A stretch of DNA of 45,407 nucleotides, from contig NZ_JAMOLN010000062.1 of assembly GCF_024448165.1 (NCBI RefSeq), positions 1 to 45,407 of the forward strand. The letters are read 5' to 3'. Below, piece after piece: positions 16,593 through 26,049 of this stretch (positions are counted from its first letter, which is position 1; each line of letters begins with the position of its first letter). Both the position numbers and the translations under genes were made by a program. The notes beneath the pieces are model-generated. The model worked only from the letters and a program-made list of their open reading frames with translations, ran no database searches and was not told the DNA's origin. The DNA is from Streptomyces longispororuber. GTDB lineage: Bacteria > Actinomycetota > Actinomycetes > Streptomycetales > Streptomycetaceae.

Positions 16593-18371
16593 CTAGGCGA
16601 TCGGGTTCTCCAGGTCACCGACCAGCTGGAGCGCGCCCGACGGGTCCGCCAGGTCCACCATCTGCTCGTTGTTGCGCAGCTGGAGCCGGTTCAGGGCGGA
16701 CAGCGCGAAGCTCGGGGCGAACATGTCGAACTGGCCGAATTTGTCCGCCAGTTGGGGCGTGACTACCTGGTACTCGCGCACGCAGTCCGCGACCGCCGCC
16801 CAGAACGTGTCCTCGTCGAGCACGCCGTCCTCGACCAGGTTCGCCGCGAGGAAGCGGAAGAAGCAGTCGAAGACGTCGGTGAAGATCGACAGGAGTTTCA
16901 TGTCGTCGGGGACGTCCGCGCGGATCCGGTCCACCTTCGGCGGCAGCACCGCCTCGGTGTCCATCACCGCGATCTCCTCGGCGATGTCCTTGAAGACCGC
17001 CCGCGTCACGACGCCGCGCTCGTCCAGGACCAGGATGACGTTCTCGCCGTGCGGCATGAACACCAGGTCGTAGGCGTAGAAGCTGTGCAGCAGCGGCGTC
17101 AGGTACGCCTTCAGGTACGGCTTCAGCCACTGGGCGGGGGTCAGTCCCGAGCGCTCGATCAGGGCGCCCGCGAAGGAGCGGCCCGCGCGGTCCACGTGCA
17201 GCAGCGACGCCATGGTCGCCAGGCGTTCGCCCGGCGCGAGCGACGGCACCGGCGACTCGCGCCACAGCGCGGCCAGCATCTTGCGGTACGGCGAGTAGCG
17301 GTCGGTGGCGGCCTCGTACTCCAGGTGCCGGTAGCCGACGGCCGCCCGCTCCCGGATGATCGTGAGCCCGGTGCCCTTCAGCACCTCGTCGCCCTCGATG
17401 AGCCCGGCGAGCCAGTCGTTGATCGCCGGGGTCGCCTCCATGTACGCCGCCGAGAGGCCGCGCATGAAGCCCATGTTGATGACCGACAGCGCCGTCTTCA
17501 CGTAGTGCTTCGACGGGGACGTCGCGTTGAAGAACGTCCGGATCGACTGCTGGGCCAGGTACTCGTCGTCGCCCTCGCCCAGGCAGACGAGGTGCTGCTG
17601 GGCGATCTCGGCCGCGAACGTGACGGACAGCTTGTTCCACCACTGCCACGGGTGGACCGGGATCAGCAGGTAGTCCGCCGGGTCGAGGCCCTGGTCGCGC
17701 AGCGTCGCGCCGAAGCGCTCCAGCGTCTGTTCGCCCAGCTCGGCGCGGAGCAGCGACTCGTAGTCCAGGCCGACGCCGCAGGTGAACGCGGCCCGCTCAC
17801 GCGTCGCCGCCAGCCACACCAGCCGCACCGGGCTGGCGGTCTCGGGGGCGTACGAGAGGTACTCGTGGATGCCGAAGCCGAGCCGCCCGTTGTTCGCGAC
17901 GAAGCACGGGTGGCCCTCGGTCATCCCGGTCTCGATGTCCTGGAAGGACCCGGACGCGGCGAGTTCGGCGGACGACACGTCCGGCTTGGTCAGTTTGAAG
18001 CAGGTGCCGGAGAGCGTGGAGGAGATCTCCTCCAGGTAGACCGGCAGGATCGCGTCGGACAGGCCGAGCGCGTCCTTCATCTCGATGAAGAACTGCTGGG
18101 CGTTGAGCGGCAGTTCGGTGCCGTCGCGGTGCCGGCTGATGGACGCGGCGTCCACCTGCCAGTGGTCCAGGCGCAGTCGGCGGGCGGAGAACCGGTAGCG
18201 GGTGAGGCCGTCGTCGCTGCGGACCACGTACCGGTCGTCGGCGCCCTCGGTCGGCTCCGGCGTCAGGAGCCGCTCGTGGCTGAACTCGGCGATGGCCTTG
18301 CGGACGAGGAGGCGGTTGGCCTCGGCCCACAGCTCGGGGGTCAGGTGGGAGACGGCGTCGGCGAGGGTCAT
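16593..18371 (-). CDS. desD: Desferrioxamine synthetase DesD (NIS synthetase)
   Basis: 592 aa, IucA/IucC-type NRPS-independent siderophore synthetase. It uses ATP to condense and macrocyclise N-hydroxy-N-succinyl/acetyl-cadaverine into desferrioxamines E and B. The ATP-binding region shows GHPCFVANNGRLGF and HPWQWWNK; the C-terminal half (FhuF-like) contains HGENVILVLDERG. Start ATG at 18371 overlaps the desC stop (ATGA). It is last gene of desABCD, under iron-box control from upstream of desA. Confidence 0.96.
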   Translation of the reverse strand: MTLADAVSHLTPELWAEANRLLVRKAIAEFSHERLLTPEPTEGADDRYVVRSDDGLTRYRFSARRLRLDHWQVDAASISRHRDGTELPLNAQQFFIEMKDALGLSDAILPVYLEEISSTLSGTCFKLTKPDVSSAELAASGSFQDIETGMTEGHPCFVANNGRLGFGIHEYLSYAPETASPVRLVWLAATRERAAFTCGVGLDYESLLRAELGEQTLERFGATLRDQGLDPADYLLIPVHPWQWWNKLSVTFAAEIAQQHLVCLGEGDDEYLAQQSIRTFFNATSPSKHYVKTALSVINMGFMRGLSAAYMEATPAINDWLAGLIEGDEVLKGTGLTIIRERAAVGYRHLEYEAATDRYSPYRKMLAALWRESPVPSLAPGERLATMASLLHVDRAGRSFAGALIERSGLTPAQWLKPYLKAYLTPLLHSFYAYDLVFMPHGENVILVLDERGVVTRAVFKDIAEEIAVMDTEAVLPPKVDRIRADVPDDMKLLSIFTDVFDCFFRFLAANLVEDGVLDEDTFWAAVADCVREYQVVTPQLADKFGQFDMFAPSFALSALNRLQLRNNEQMVDLADPSGALQLVGDLENPIA

Positions 18372-18928
18372 GCGGCACCCCCGGTCGTCGTGCCGGTCGC
18401 CGCTTCGAACTGGGCGCGGGTGCAGAAGCTCAGCAGCGCGGTCTTCTCCGGCTTGGCGATCTCCCGGTCGGGGACGAAGCCGACGGCCTCGTTCAGGGCG
18501 TGCACGGCCTTGTTGCCCACGTCGGGCTCGACGACGACGCGCGCGACGGCCGGGTCGGCGAAGAGGAAGTCCATGACCGCGGTGATCACGGCCCGGGTGA
18601 AGCCGGGTATCCGTATCTCGGACGGCGCGGTCAGGAAGTGCATGCCGACGTCGCCGGGCTCGGGCTCGTACAGGCCGACGAGCTCGACGTACCGCGGGTC
18701 GTAGCGCTCCATCAGGAAGGCCGGCTCCCCGTCGTGCAGTCCGAGGTACGCGTCGTGGTGCTCGGCCGCCGCGATCGCCATGTACTCGCGCTCGACGTCC
18801 TGCAGTTTCGCGTCCTGCATCAGCCAGAACGCGGCCTTGGGGTCGGTGACCCAGGTGTGCAGCAGCTCGCTGTCGCTCTGCGGGTCGAGCGGGCGGAAGG
18901 TCAGTCGGCCGACGGTGGTGGTGCTCAT
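18368..18928 (-). CDS. desC: DesC, N-hydroxycadaverine acyltransferase
   Basis: 186-aa GNAT-fold acyltransferase (IucB/RimJ-like) that transfers succinyl or acetyl groups from CoA to N-hydroxycadaverine. The fold is seen as RPLDPQSDSELLHTWVTDPK..., the beta-4/acetyl-CoA region GDVGMHFLTAPSEIRIPGFT and the last helix NKAVHALNEAVGFVPDREI. Both ends overlap neighbours by ATGA (desB stop, desD start), which indicates tight translational coupling. Confidence 0.95.
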   Translation of the reverse strand: MSTTTVGRLTFRPLDPQSDSELLHTWVTDPKAAFWLMQDAKLQDVEREYMAIAAAEHHDAYLGLHDGEPAFLMERYDPRYVELVGLYEPEPGDVGMHFLTAPSEIRIPGFTRAVITAVMDFLFADPAVARVVVEPDVGNKAVHALNEAVGFVPDREIAKPEKTALLSFCTRAQFEAATGTTTGGAA

Positions 18929-20205
18929 ACTGCGAACTCCTGGAAGGCGATGGTCTTCTCGACGGGGTAGTACTCGGTGCCGAGCAGCTCGCCGATGATG
19001 TAGCTGTTGCGGTAGGCGCCCATGCCCAGGTCGGGGCTGGTGATCGAGTGGGTGTGCACGCCCGCGTTCTGCAGGAAGATGCCGCGCCCGGTCGTGTCGA
19101 TCGAGTAGTTGCGGGCGACGTCGAAGCGGCCCCGGCCGTCCAGGCGGATGCGGTCCTTGACCGGCTCCAGGAAGGCGGGCGTCGCGTACTTGTAGCCGGT
19201 GGCCAGGACCAGTCCTTCGGTCTTGATCTCGTAGGCCTTGTCCTGCTCCTCCTGGTGCAGGCCGAGGGTGTACGTGCCGTTCTCGTAACTCGCGCTTCTC
19301 AGAGCCGAGTTGGTGAGCAGCCGGGTGGGCACGGGACCGTCGAGGCCCTTCTGGTAGAGCAGGTCGAAGATGGCGTCGATCAGCTCGCCGTCGATCCCCT
19401 TGAACAGGCCCTTCTGCTTCTCCTCCAGGGAGTACCGGGTGGTCTCGGGCAGCGCGTGGAAGTAGTCGATGTAGTCCGGGGACGTCATCTCCAGCGTCAG
19501 CTTGGTGTATTCGAGCGGGAAGAAGCGCGGCGAGCGCGTCACCCAGTTCAGCCGGTAGCCGTGGACGTCGATCTCGCTGAGCAGGTCGTAGTAGATCTCG
19601 GCGGCGGACTGGCCGCTGCCGACCAGCGTGATCGAGTCCTTCTTCTGGAGCTCCTGCTTGTGCTGCATGTAGCGGGAGTTGTGCAGGTGGTCGCCGTCCA
19701 GGCCCTGGACCGCCTCGGGGATGTGCGGCGGGGTGCCGGTGCCCAGGACGAGGTGCGGGGCGCGGTAGGTCTCGCCGGTCTCCGTGGTCGCCGTGTACAG
19801 GCCGGTGCCCTCGTCGTACGTCACCTCGGCGACGGTCGTCGAGAAGCGGACGGAGGAGAGCTTCGACGCGGCCCAGCGGCAGTAGTCGTTGTACTCGACG
19901 CGCAGCGGGTAGAAGTTCTCGCGGATGTAGAAGGCGTACAACCGCCCCGATTCCTTCAGGTAGTTGAGGAAGGAGTACGGGGACGTCGGGTCGGCCAGGG
20001 TGACCAGGTCCGACATGAACGGGGTCTGCAGGTGGGCGCCGTCGAGGAACATGCCCGAGTGCCACTCGAAGTCCGGCTTGGACTCCAGGAAGACGCCGTT
20101 CAGCTCGGCTATCGGCTCGGTCAGGCAGGCGAGGCCGAGGTTGAACGGGCCGAGTCCGATCCCGATGAAGTCGTGACGGTCATGGGATTCAGGAAGCGCG
20201 GTCAA
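18925..20205 (-). CDS. desB: DesB, cadaverine N-hydroxylase
   Basis: 426-aa flavin-dependent N-hydroxylating monooxygenase (IucD/SidA-like) that makes N-hydroxycadaverine. The FAD motif GIGLGPFNLGLA is at 15-26, the NADPH motif GSGQSAAE at 196-203 and the C-terminal ATGYKYATP signature is present. The start is TTG at 20205, with GGGAG 6 bases upstream. It lies inside the 3' end of desA, giving a 17-base overlap, so coupled translation is expected. Confidence 0.95.
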   Translation of the reverse strand: MTALPESHDRHDFIGIGLGPFNLGLACLTEPIAELNGVFLESKPDFEWHSGMFLDGAHLQTPFMSDLVTLADPTSPYSFLNYLKESGRLYAFYIRENFYPLRVEYNDYCRWAASKLSSVRFSTTVAEVTYDEGTGLYTATTETGETYRAPHLVLGTGTPPHIPEAVQGLDGDHLHNSRYMQHKQELQKKDSITLVGSGQSAAEIYYDLLSEIDVHGYRLNWVTRSPRFFPLEYTKLTLEMTSPDYIDYFHALPETTRYSLEEKQKGLFKGIDGELIDAIFDLLYQKGLDGPVPTRLLTNSALRSASYENGTYTLGLHQEEQDKAYEIKTEGLVLATGYKYATPAFLEPVKDRIRLDGRGRFDVARNYSIDTTGRGIFLQNAGVHTHSITSPDLGMGAYRNSYIIGELLGTEYYPVEKTIAFQEFAV

Positions 20206-21631
20206 GGGATTCTCCCAGGTACTGCTCGGCGTGGCCGGCGATGAGGTCGAGGACGGCCGAGATGTCGGCGAGGGTCGTCTCGGGGTTGAGCAGAGTGAAC
20301 TTCAGGTACTGGCGCTCACCGACCTTGGTGCCCGCGACGACGGCGTCGCCGGAGGCGAACAGGGCCTTGCGGGCGTACAGGTTGGCGCGGTCGATCTCCG
20401 CCGGGTCGGTGACCGCGGCGGGGATGTAGCGGTAGACGAGCGTGGACAGGCTCGGCTCGACGACGACGTCGAAGCGCGGGTCGGCGGCGAGCAGTTCCCA
20501 GCCCTCGCGGGCCAGGTCGCAGACCTCGTCGAAGAGGTTGCCGATGCCGTCGGCGCCCATCACGCGCAGCGTCATCCACAGCTTGAGCGCGTCGAAGCGG
20601 CGGGTGGTCTGCAGGGACTTGTCGACCTGGTTGGGGATGCGCTCGGCGACCGTACGGCGCGGGTTGAGGTACTCCGCGTGGTACGTGGCGTGCCGCAGCG
20701 TGGCGCCGTCACGGACCAGCACGGCGCTCGAACTCACCGGCTGGAAGAAGGACTTGTGGTAGTCGACGGTGACGGAGTCGGCGCGCTCGATGCCGGTGAG
20801 CCGGTCGCGGTTCTTCGGTGACACGAGCAGTCCGCAGCCGTACGCGGCGTCGACGTGCATCCAGGTGGAGTACTGGGCGCACAGCTCGGCGATCTCCGGC
20901 AGCGGGTCGATGGACCCGAAGTCGGTGGTGCCGGCGGTGGCGACGACGGCCATGGGGACGAGGCCGTCCTCGCGGCAGCGCTCCAGCTCGGCGGCGAGCA
21001 CGACCGTCTGCATGCGCTTGTCCTTGTCGACCGGGACGGAGACGACCGCCTTCGCGTCGAGGCCGAGCAGCGTCGCGGACTTCTTGACGCTGAAGTGGCT
21101 GACCTCGGAGGCGAAGATGCGCAGTTTCGCGAGGTCCTCCGTCTTGGCCTCCTGGCGGGCCAGCAGCAGCGCCTGCAGGTTGGACTGCGAGCCGCCGGAG
21201 GTGAACACGCCGTCGGCGGCGGGGCCGAGGCCGATCCGGCCGGCCGTCCAGTCGATGAGCTTGCGCTCGATGAGGGTGCCGCCCGCGGACTGGTCCCAGG
21301 TGTCCAGGGACGAGTTGACCGCGGAGAGGATCGCCTCGCCGAGCACCGCCGGGATGACGACGGGGCAGTTGAGGTGGGCCAGGTACCGGGGGTGGTGGAA
21401 GTAGACGGCGTCGCGGAGGTAGACGTCCTCCAGCTCGTCCAGCACGGCGATGGTGTCGTGCAGCGGCCGGTCGAGGTCGACGGCGTCGATGGTGGGGGCC
21501 AGGGCGTCCGGGGTGACGCCGGTGAACGGCCGTGTCGTGGTGGCGAGTTTGGCCGCCACCCGCTCGACTCCCTCGGACACGGAGCTGCGATAGAGCTCCG
21601 CGGTCGTGTCATTGAGCAGGTGCGAGCGCAT
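20189..21631 (-). CDS. desA: DesA, lysine decarboxylase
   Basis: 480-aa PLP-dependent group II decarboxylase that converts lysine to cadaverine, the first step of desferrioxamine synthesis. The PLP lysine is K293 in VDYHKSFFQP; HVDAAYG (D261) binds the pyridine nitrogen. Start ATG at 21631 is preceded by GGAGGAACCGTTC. It is first gene of desABCD. The iron box is 94 bases upstream, so iron starvation should induce the operon through loss of DmdR1/IdeR-Fe binding. Confidence 0.96.
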   Translation of the reverse strand: MRSHLLNDTTAELYRSSVSEGVERVAAKLATTTRPFTGVTPDALAPTIDAVDLDRPLHDTIAVLDELEDVYLRDAVYFHHPRYLAHLNCPVVIPAVLGEAILSAVNSSLDTWDQSAGGTLIERKLIDWTAGRIGLGPAADGVFTSGGSQSNLQALLLARQEAKTEDLAKLRIFASEVSHFSVKKSATLLGLDAKAVVSVPVDKDKRMQTVVLAAELERCREDGLVPMAVVATAGTTDFGSIDPLPEIAELCAQYSTWMHVDAAYGCGLLVSPKNRDRLTGIERADSVTVDYHKSFFQPVSSSAVLVRDGATLRHATYHAEYLNPRRTVAERIPNQVDKSLQTTRRFDALKLWMTLRVMGADGIGNLFDEVCDLAREGWELLAADPRFDVVVEPSLSTLVYRYIPAAVTDPAEIDRANLYARKALFASGDAVVAGTKVGERQYLKFTLLNPETTLADISAVLDLIAGHAEQYLGESLDRAS

Positions 21632-21724
21632 GAACGGTTCCTCCGGGTGGGGATGAGGGTGTTCCCGGGTGGGGCAGGAAAGGGGAGCGGGGCCGAAAAA
21701 AGGGCGAGGTCGCGAACCCAGTGC

Positions 21725-21743
21725 TTAGGTTAGCCTAACCTAA
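21725..21743. promoter_or_regulatory. Iron box upstream of desA
   Basis: TTAGGTTAGCCTAACCTAA is a perfect 9+1+9 palindrome matching the DmdR1/IdeR consensus TTAGGTTAGGCTCACCTAA. Confidence 0.96.
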
Positions 21744-21806
21744 GTTGAGCTTGCGACCCCGCCCCTCATGTGTGGCCGGAGTCAGTCCTGTGTGGCCGAA
21801 TCGCCC

Positions 21807-22685
21807 TTATGCGGCGGCGGGTTGCTCCCGCAGCGCGTCCTCGCTCAGACCGCGCCGCCAGTACCCGACGAACGTCACCGCCCGCTTGTCGTAGCCGCGC
21901 TCGCGCACGAGATGGCGGCGCAACTCCTTCAGCGTCCCGGACTCGCCCGCGAGCCAGGCGTACGGGCTGGTGGCAGCGGGGAGTTCGGCCGCGCGCACGG
22001 AGTCGAGCACGCTCGGCGCGCCCTCGGCCCGCACCAGCCAGGTCACGGTGACGTCGGCCGCCGTCAGCACCGGCTGGACGTCCTCACGGTGCGGGACCTC
22101 CAGCCAGACGTGCGCGGAGACGGTGGCGGGCAGCCAGGAGAGCACCCCGAGGGCGGCGGGCAGCGCCGTCTCGTCGCCCCACATCAGGATGTGGTCGAAG
22201 TTCTCCTGGGGGCGGCAGCGCACCGCGGTGTTGTCGACGGCCGCCGGGCCGAGCACGGCGACCCGGGCACCGGGCCGCGCGGCCTCCGCCCAGCGGCAGG
22301 CGGGTCCGGCCGACGCCGGATCGTCGTTGTGCAGCACGAAGTCGATGTCGACTTCCTCCGCGGGCTCGCGGCGCTGGCCGCTGAGCGTGTACGAGCGCAT
22401 CACCGCTCGCTCGTGGTCCGGGATCGCCCGGTACGCCGCGTGCCAGGCGCGGCCGTCGTCGCCCGGCTCGACCGGCGGCAGGACGGGAGCGTCCTGGCCG
22501 GGGTGCGGCAGGAAGAGGGAGAGCGACTGGTCCCGGCCGCCGCCGTGGAAACCGGCGAGGGCGGGGCCGGTGAAGGTGACCCGGAGCAGCGACGGACCGA
22601 GCCGCCGCGTGCGGACCACTTCCAGATCGAAGAAATCGAACATCTTGTAAGGGGCTGCCGCGGGGGCTTCGGCCGTCTGCGTCAT
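21807..22685 (-). CDS. desF: DesF, ferric-siderophore reductase (siderophore-interacting protein)
   Basis: 292-aa SIP-type flavoprotein that releases iron from imported ferrioxamine by reduction. The N-terminal FAD domain contains RVTFTGPALAGF and the FAD-binding RSYTLSG motif; the C-terminal siderophore-interacting domain has HILMWGDETALPA, VWLEVPHREDVQP and the terminal TFVGYWRRGLSEDA. It starts 4 bases after desE ends, so desE-desF form one unit. It precedes desABCD in the same direction but is separated by an intergenic region with its own iron box. Confidence 0.92.
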   Translation of the reverse strand: MTQTAEAPAAAPYKMFDFFDLEVVRTRRLGPSLLRVTFTGPALAGFHGGGRDQSLSLFLPHPGQDAPVLPPVEPGDDGRAWHAAYRAIPDHERAVMRSYTLSGQRREPAEEVDIDFVLHNDDPASAGPACRWAEAARPGARVAVLGPAAVDNTAVRCRPQENFDHILMWGDETALPAALGVLSWLPATVSAHVWLEVPHREDVQPVLTAADVTVTWLVRAEGAPSVLDSVRAAELPAATSPYAWLAGESGTLKELRRHLVRERGYDKRAVTFVGYWRRGLSEDALREQPAAA

Positions 22686-22689
22686 CGGG

Positions 22690-23736
22690 TCAGGACACCT
22701 TCTTCGCCGTCTCGATCGCCTTCGCGAGGTTCTCCAGGAGAGGGGCGCACTTGTCGTAGGAGAGGATCGGCTCGGGGGAGCGGGCGATGACCTGGCCGGC
22801 CTTGACCGCGGGCAGCTTCTTCCAGGTCGGCTCGTCGATGTCGGCGGGCTGGATGGCCTGCGCGCGGTCGTCCATCATGATGATGTCGGCCGGGTGCTTG
22901 TCGACGTTCTCCCAGCTCAGGTTCTCGAACCAGCCGCCGGACGCCTTCTTCGCGGCCTCGGTGGGCTCCACGAAGTTCACGCCGAGGGACTTGAAGTACT
23001 CCAGGTCGATGGAGAGGTCCGTGCCGGACACGTAGAAGATGTCCGGGCTCGCGGAACCGGCCATGACCTTGATGTCGGGGTGCGCCTTGGCGGCCTTGCG
23101 CAGCCGGGCCGCGGCGGCCTCGAAGCGGGCCTTCGCCTTGACGACCTTGTCGGCCTTCAGGTCCGCACCGAGCGACTCGGCCAGCGCGTACATGCGCTGC
23201 AGAGGCTCGTCCAGCTTGCGGTCGAAGACCGAGATGCCGACGCTCGGGGCGAGCTTGGCGACCTTCTTCGCGGACTCCTCCGGGACGTACCAGAGGGTGC
23301 CGGCGTCGTCGAACATCGTGGTGATCAGCACGTCGGGGGCGAGGCCCACGTACTTCTCGATGTTGAACTGGCCCCACTCGTTGCCGATGACGGTGACCTT
23401 GGAGACGTCCATGTCGCCGGCCTGGACGTCGGCCTTGCCGCCCTTGGTGGTGGTCGGGCCGAAGACGCCCTTGACCTGCACGCCGTAGTCGAAGAGCGCG
23501 GCGCCGACACCGGTGAAGGCGACGATGTTCGCCGGGACCTTGTCCAGCTTCACGGTCGTGCCGCGGTCGTCCTTGAAGGACCAGGGGCCGGACTTCTTCG
23601 CGGCCTGCGTCGAGTCCGAACCGCTGTCTTTCGCGCTGTCGTCGCCGCAGGCGGCAAGCACGGCGCCGAGGCCGAGGGCGCCGCCGGCGGCGAGGATGCC
23701 GCGGCGGGAGGGGCGGGACAGTCGGGCGTTGGGCAT
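22690..23736 (-). CDS. desE: DesE, ferrioxamine-binding lipoprotein
   Basis: 348-aa class III siderophore-binding protein (FhuD/FecB fold) anchored by a lipid. The signal has SRRGILAAGGALGLGAVLAAC (Tat-like RR plus lipobox, Cys about 32). The binding lobes include APDVLITTMFDD and DIIMMDDRAQAIQ. ATG at 23736 was chosen because the lipoprotein signal begins there; a longer in-frame extension to 23904 would run through the iron box. The ABC permease and ATPase for ferrioxamine are not in the window. Confidence 0.92.
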   Translation of the reverse strand: MPNARLSRPSRRGILAAGGALGLGAVLAACGDDSAKDSGSDSTQAAKKSGPWSFKDDRGTTVKLDKVPANIVAFTGVGAALFDYGVQVKGVFGPTTTKGGKADVQAGDMDVSKVTVIGNEWGQFNIEKYVGLAPDVLITTMFDDAGTLWYVPEESAKKVAKLAPSVGISVFDRKLDEPLQRMYALAESLGADLKADKVVKAKARFEAAAARLRKAAKAHPDIKVMAGSASPDIFYVSGTDLSIDLEYFKSLGVNFVEPTEAAKKASGGWFENLSWENVDKHPADIIMMDDRAQAIQPADIDEPTWKKLPAVKAGQVIARSPEPILSYDKCAPLLENLAKAIETAKKVS

Positions 23737-23788
23737 GACGGGCTGCTTTCGGACGTGCCGGATCGACGGCCGGACTGGGTCGTGGAAC

Positions 23789-23807
23789 TGAGGGTAGGTT
23801 AACCTAA
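23789..23807 (-). promoter_or_regulatory. Iron box upstream of desE
   Basis: On the minus strand TTAGGTTAACCTACCCTCA has the full left half of the DmdR1/IdeR box; the TAGGTTAACCTA core (23795-23806) is palindromic. It is weaker than the desA box. Confidence 0.8.
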
Positions 23808-23875
23808 GTTCCTGGCATGTCCAGGGGGCGGGTGAACTGCACGCCCCCACACGGCGAACCCGTACGCGCACGACG

Positions 23876-23913
23876 GCGGCCCCCGCGGCGCCGAGGCGCA
23901 TCACGGGGGCCGC
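23876..23913 (-). terminator. Terminator of the accD1-accA1-hmgL-fadE4 operon
   Basis: 10-bp stem GCGGCCCCCG/CGGGGGCCGC (23876-23885/23904-23913) begins 13 bases past the fadE4 stop, before the desE promoter. Confidence 0.6.
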
Positions 23914-23926
23914 GTCGCAGCACTGC

Positions 23927-25087
23927 CTAGGACGTGAGCCCCAGTTCGCGGGCGATCAGCATCCGCTGGACCTCGCTCGTGCCCTCCCCGATCTCCAGGA
24001 TCTTGGAGTCCCGCCACATCCGGGCCACCGGATACTCGTTCATGAAGCCGTACCCGCCGTGGATCTGCGTCGCCTCGCGCGCGTTGTCCACGGCGACCGT
24101 CGACGAGTACAGCTTCGCGAGCGCCGCCTCCTTCTTGAACGGCTCCCCGGACACCAGCCGCGACGCCGCGTCCCGCCAGGCGAGCCGCGCCGTGTGCGCC
24201 TTCATCTCCATGTCGGCGATCTTGAACTGGATCGCCTGGTAGCCGCCGATGCTGCGCCCGAACGCATGGCGCTCCTTGGCGTACTTCACCGACTCGTCGA
24301 CACAGCCCTGGGCGAGACCGGTGGCCAGCGCGGAGATCGCGATCCGGCCCTCGTCGAGGATCCGCAGGAACTGCGCGAAGCCGCGCCCCTCCTCGCCCAC
24401 CAGGTTCGCCGCCGGCACCCGCACGTCGGCGAAGTGGAGCTCGCGGGTGTCCGACGCGTTCCACCCCACCTTCGAGTACGGCGCCGCGACCGTGAACCCC
24501 GGCGTCCCGGACGGCACGATGATCGACGAGATCAGCGGCTTGCCGTCCGCCGTGCGGCCCGTCACGGCCGTGACCGTCACCAGCCCCGTGATGTCCGTAC
24601 CGGAGTTGGTGATGAAGCACTTCGTGCCGTTGATGACCCAGTCGCCGGTGGACTCGTCCCGCACGGCCGTCGTGCGGGTGCCGCCCGCGTCCGATCCGGC
24701 CTCCGGCTCGGTCAGCCCGAACGCGCCCAGCATCTCCCCGGCGCACAGCCGCGGCAGCCACTCGCGCTTCTGCTCCTCGGTGCCGAACAGGTGCAGCGGC
24801 ATCGCGCCGAGCGACACCCCGGCCTCCAGGGTGATCGCCACGGACGAGTCGACCCGGGCCAGCTCCTCCAGCGCGATGCCGAGCGCCAGGTAGTCGCCGC
24901 CCATGCCGCCGTACTCCTCGGGGAACGGCAGCCCGAACAGGCCCATGCGGCCCATCTCGCGCACGATCTCGTACGGGAACTCGTGCCGCTCGTAGAAGTC
25001 GCCGATCTTCGGCGCGACGACGTCGTGCGCGAACTCCTCCACGGTGCGCCGGAGTTCCTCGTGCTCGGGGGAGAGGTGGTGGTCCAT
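23927..25087 (-). CDS. fadE4: Branched-chain (isovaleryl-type) acyl-CoA dehydrogenase
   Basis: 386 aa, FAD-dependent. It oxidises short branched acyl-CoAs such as isovaleryl-CoA; the orthologue is called acdH in S. coelicolor and fadE4 in S. avermitilis (from memory). FAD/substrate motifs are AFGLTEPEAGSDAGG and WVINGTKCFITNS. The catalytic base is predicted at Glu368 in ILEIGEGTSEVQR, the SCAD-type position. Start ATG 25087 gives MDHHLSPEHEEL. It is last gene of the leucine operon, 5 bases after hmgL. Role in leucine/valine/isoleucine breakdown follows from operon context. Confidence 0.92.
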   Translation of the reverse strand: MDHHLSPEHEELRRTVEEFAHDVVAPKIGDFYERHEFPYEIVREMGRMGLFGLPFPEEYGGMGGDYLALGIALEELARVDSSVAITLEAGVSLGAMPLHLFGTEEQKREWLPRLCAGEMLGAFGLTEPEAGSDAGGTRTTAVRDESTGDWVINGTKCFITNSGTDITGLVTVTAVTGRTADGKPLISSIIVPSGTPGFTVAAPYSKVGWNASDTRELHFADVRVPAANLVGEEGRGFAQFLRILDEGRIAISALATGLAQGCVDESVKYAKERHAFGRSIGGYQAIQFKIADMEMKAHTARLAWRDAASRLVSGEPFKKEAALAKLYSSTVAVDNAREATQIHGGYGFMNEYPVARMWRDSKILEIGEGTSEVQRMLIARELGLTS

Positions 25088-25092
25088 CTGTC

Positions 25093-26049
25093 TCACTGCT
25101 CCTGCGGGGACTGTGCCTCGGGTACGAGGGCGCGAACGGTGCGGGACGGGCTGGGTCGGCCCAGATGCCGGGCCATCCACGCGCTGGTGGCGGTGAGACG
25201 GCCGAGGTCCACCCCGGTCTCGATGCCGAGTCCTTGGAGCATCCAGACGAGGTCTTCGGTGGCGAGGTTGCCGGTGGCGCTCTTCGCGTACGGGCAGCCG
25301 CCGAGGCCGCCCGCGGACGCGTCGACCGTGGTGACGCCGTGCTGCAGCGCGGCCAGCGTGTTGGCGAGGGCCTGGCCGTACGTGTCGTGGAAGTGCACGC
25401 CGATCGTGTTCGTCGGCACGCCCTCCTCGTTCAGCTCCGCGAGCAGCGCCTGGACGTGGCCGGGGGTGGCCACGCCGATCGTGTCGCCCAGGCTCAGCTC
25501 GTCGCAGCCCATGTCCAGCAGGGACTTGGCGACCGAGACGACCTGGTGGACGGGGACCGCGCCCTCCCACGGGTCGCCGAAGCACATGGAGAGGTAGCCG
25601 CGGACGTGTGCCCGCTCCGCCTTGGCCCGCGCCACGACCGGCTCGAACACGGCGAGGGACTCGGCCACCGTGCGGTTCAGATTGGCCTTCGCGAAGGACT
25701 CGGTGGCACTGGCGAACACGGCGATGCGGTGCGCGCCGAGCGCGAGGGCCCGGTCCAGGCCCCGCCCGTTCGGTACGAGTACGGGGAGGTGCACGCCGTC
25801 GCCGGCGAGGTCCTGGACGAGGGGGAACAGGGCCTCCGCGTCCGCCAGTTGGGGCACCCACTTGGGGTGCACGAAGCTGGTCGTCTCGACCGTGGTGAGG
25901 CCCGCGGCGGCCAGGCGGTGGACGAACTCCGCCTTGACCTCCGTGGGAACCGTCGACTTCTCGTTCTGCAGGCCGTCCCGCGGGCCCACCTCGTGGATGC
26001 GGATCCTGGGCGGGAGGCCCTGGGCGGGGACGGTCATCGGGAGCGTCAT
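25093..26049 (-). CDS. hmgL: Hydroxymethylglutaryl-CoA lyase
   Basis: 318-aa DRE-TIM metallolyase that splits HMG-CoA to acetoacetate and acetyl-CoA, the last step of leucine catabolism. Signatures are GPRDGLQNE (about 22-30), FHDTYGQAL with the metal His, and the active-site Cys loop SAGGLGGCPYA. Start ATG overlaps the accA1 stop (ATGA). The operon has no obvious methylglutaconyl-CoA hydratase, so that step must be encoded elsewhere. Confidence 0.95.
   Translation of the reverse strand: MTLPMTVPAQGLPPRIRIHEVGPRDGLQNEKSTVPTEVKAEFVHRLAAAGLTTVETTSFVHPKWVPQLADAEALFPLVQDLAGDGVHLPVLVPNGRGLDRALALGAHRIAVFASATESFAKANLNRTVAESLAVFEPVVARAKAERAHVRGYLSMCFGDPWEGAVPVHQVVSVAKSLLDMGCDELSLGDTIGVATPGHVQALLAELNEEGVPTNTIGVHFHDTYGQALANTLAALQHGVTTVDASAGGLGGCPYAKSATGNLATEDLVWMLQGLGIETGVDLGRLTATSAWMARHLGRPSPSRTVRALVPEAQSPQEQ

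Noticed and set aside
21769..21798. Direct repeat TGTGTGGCCG (two copies 20 bases apart) between desF and desA
   Set aside because: Short, GC-rich and located downstream of desF rather than at the iron-box promoter; chance is likely.
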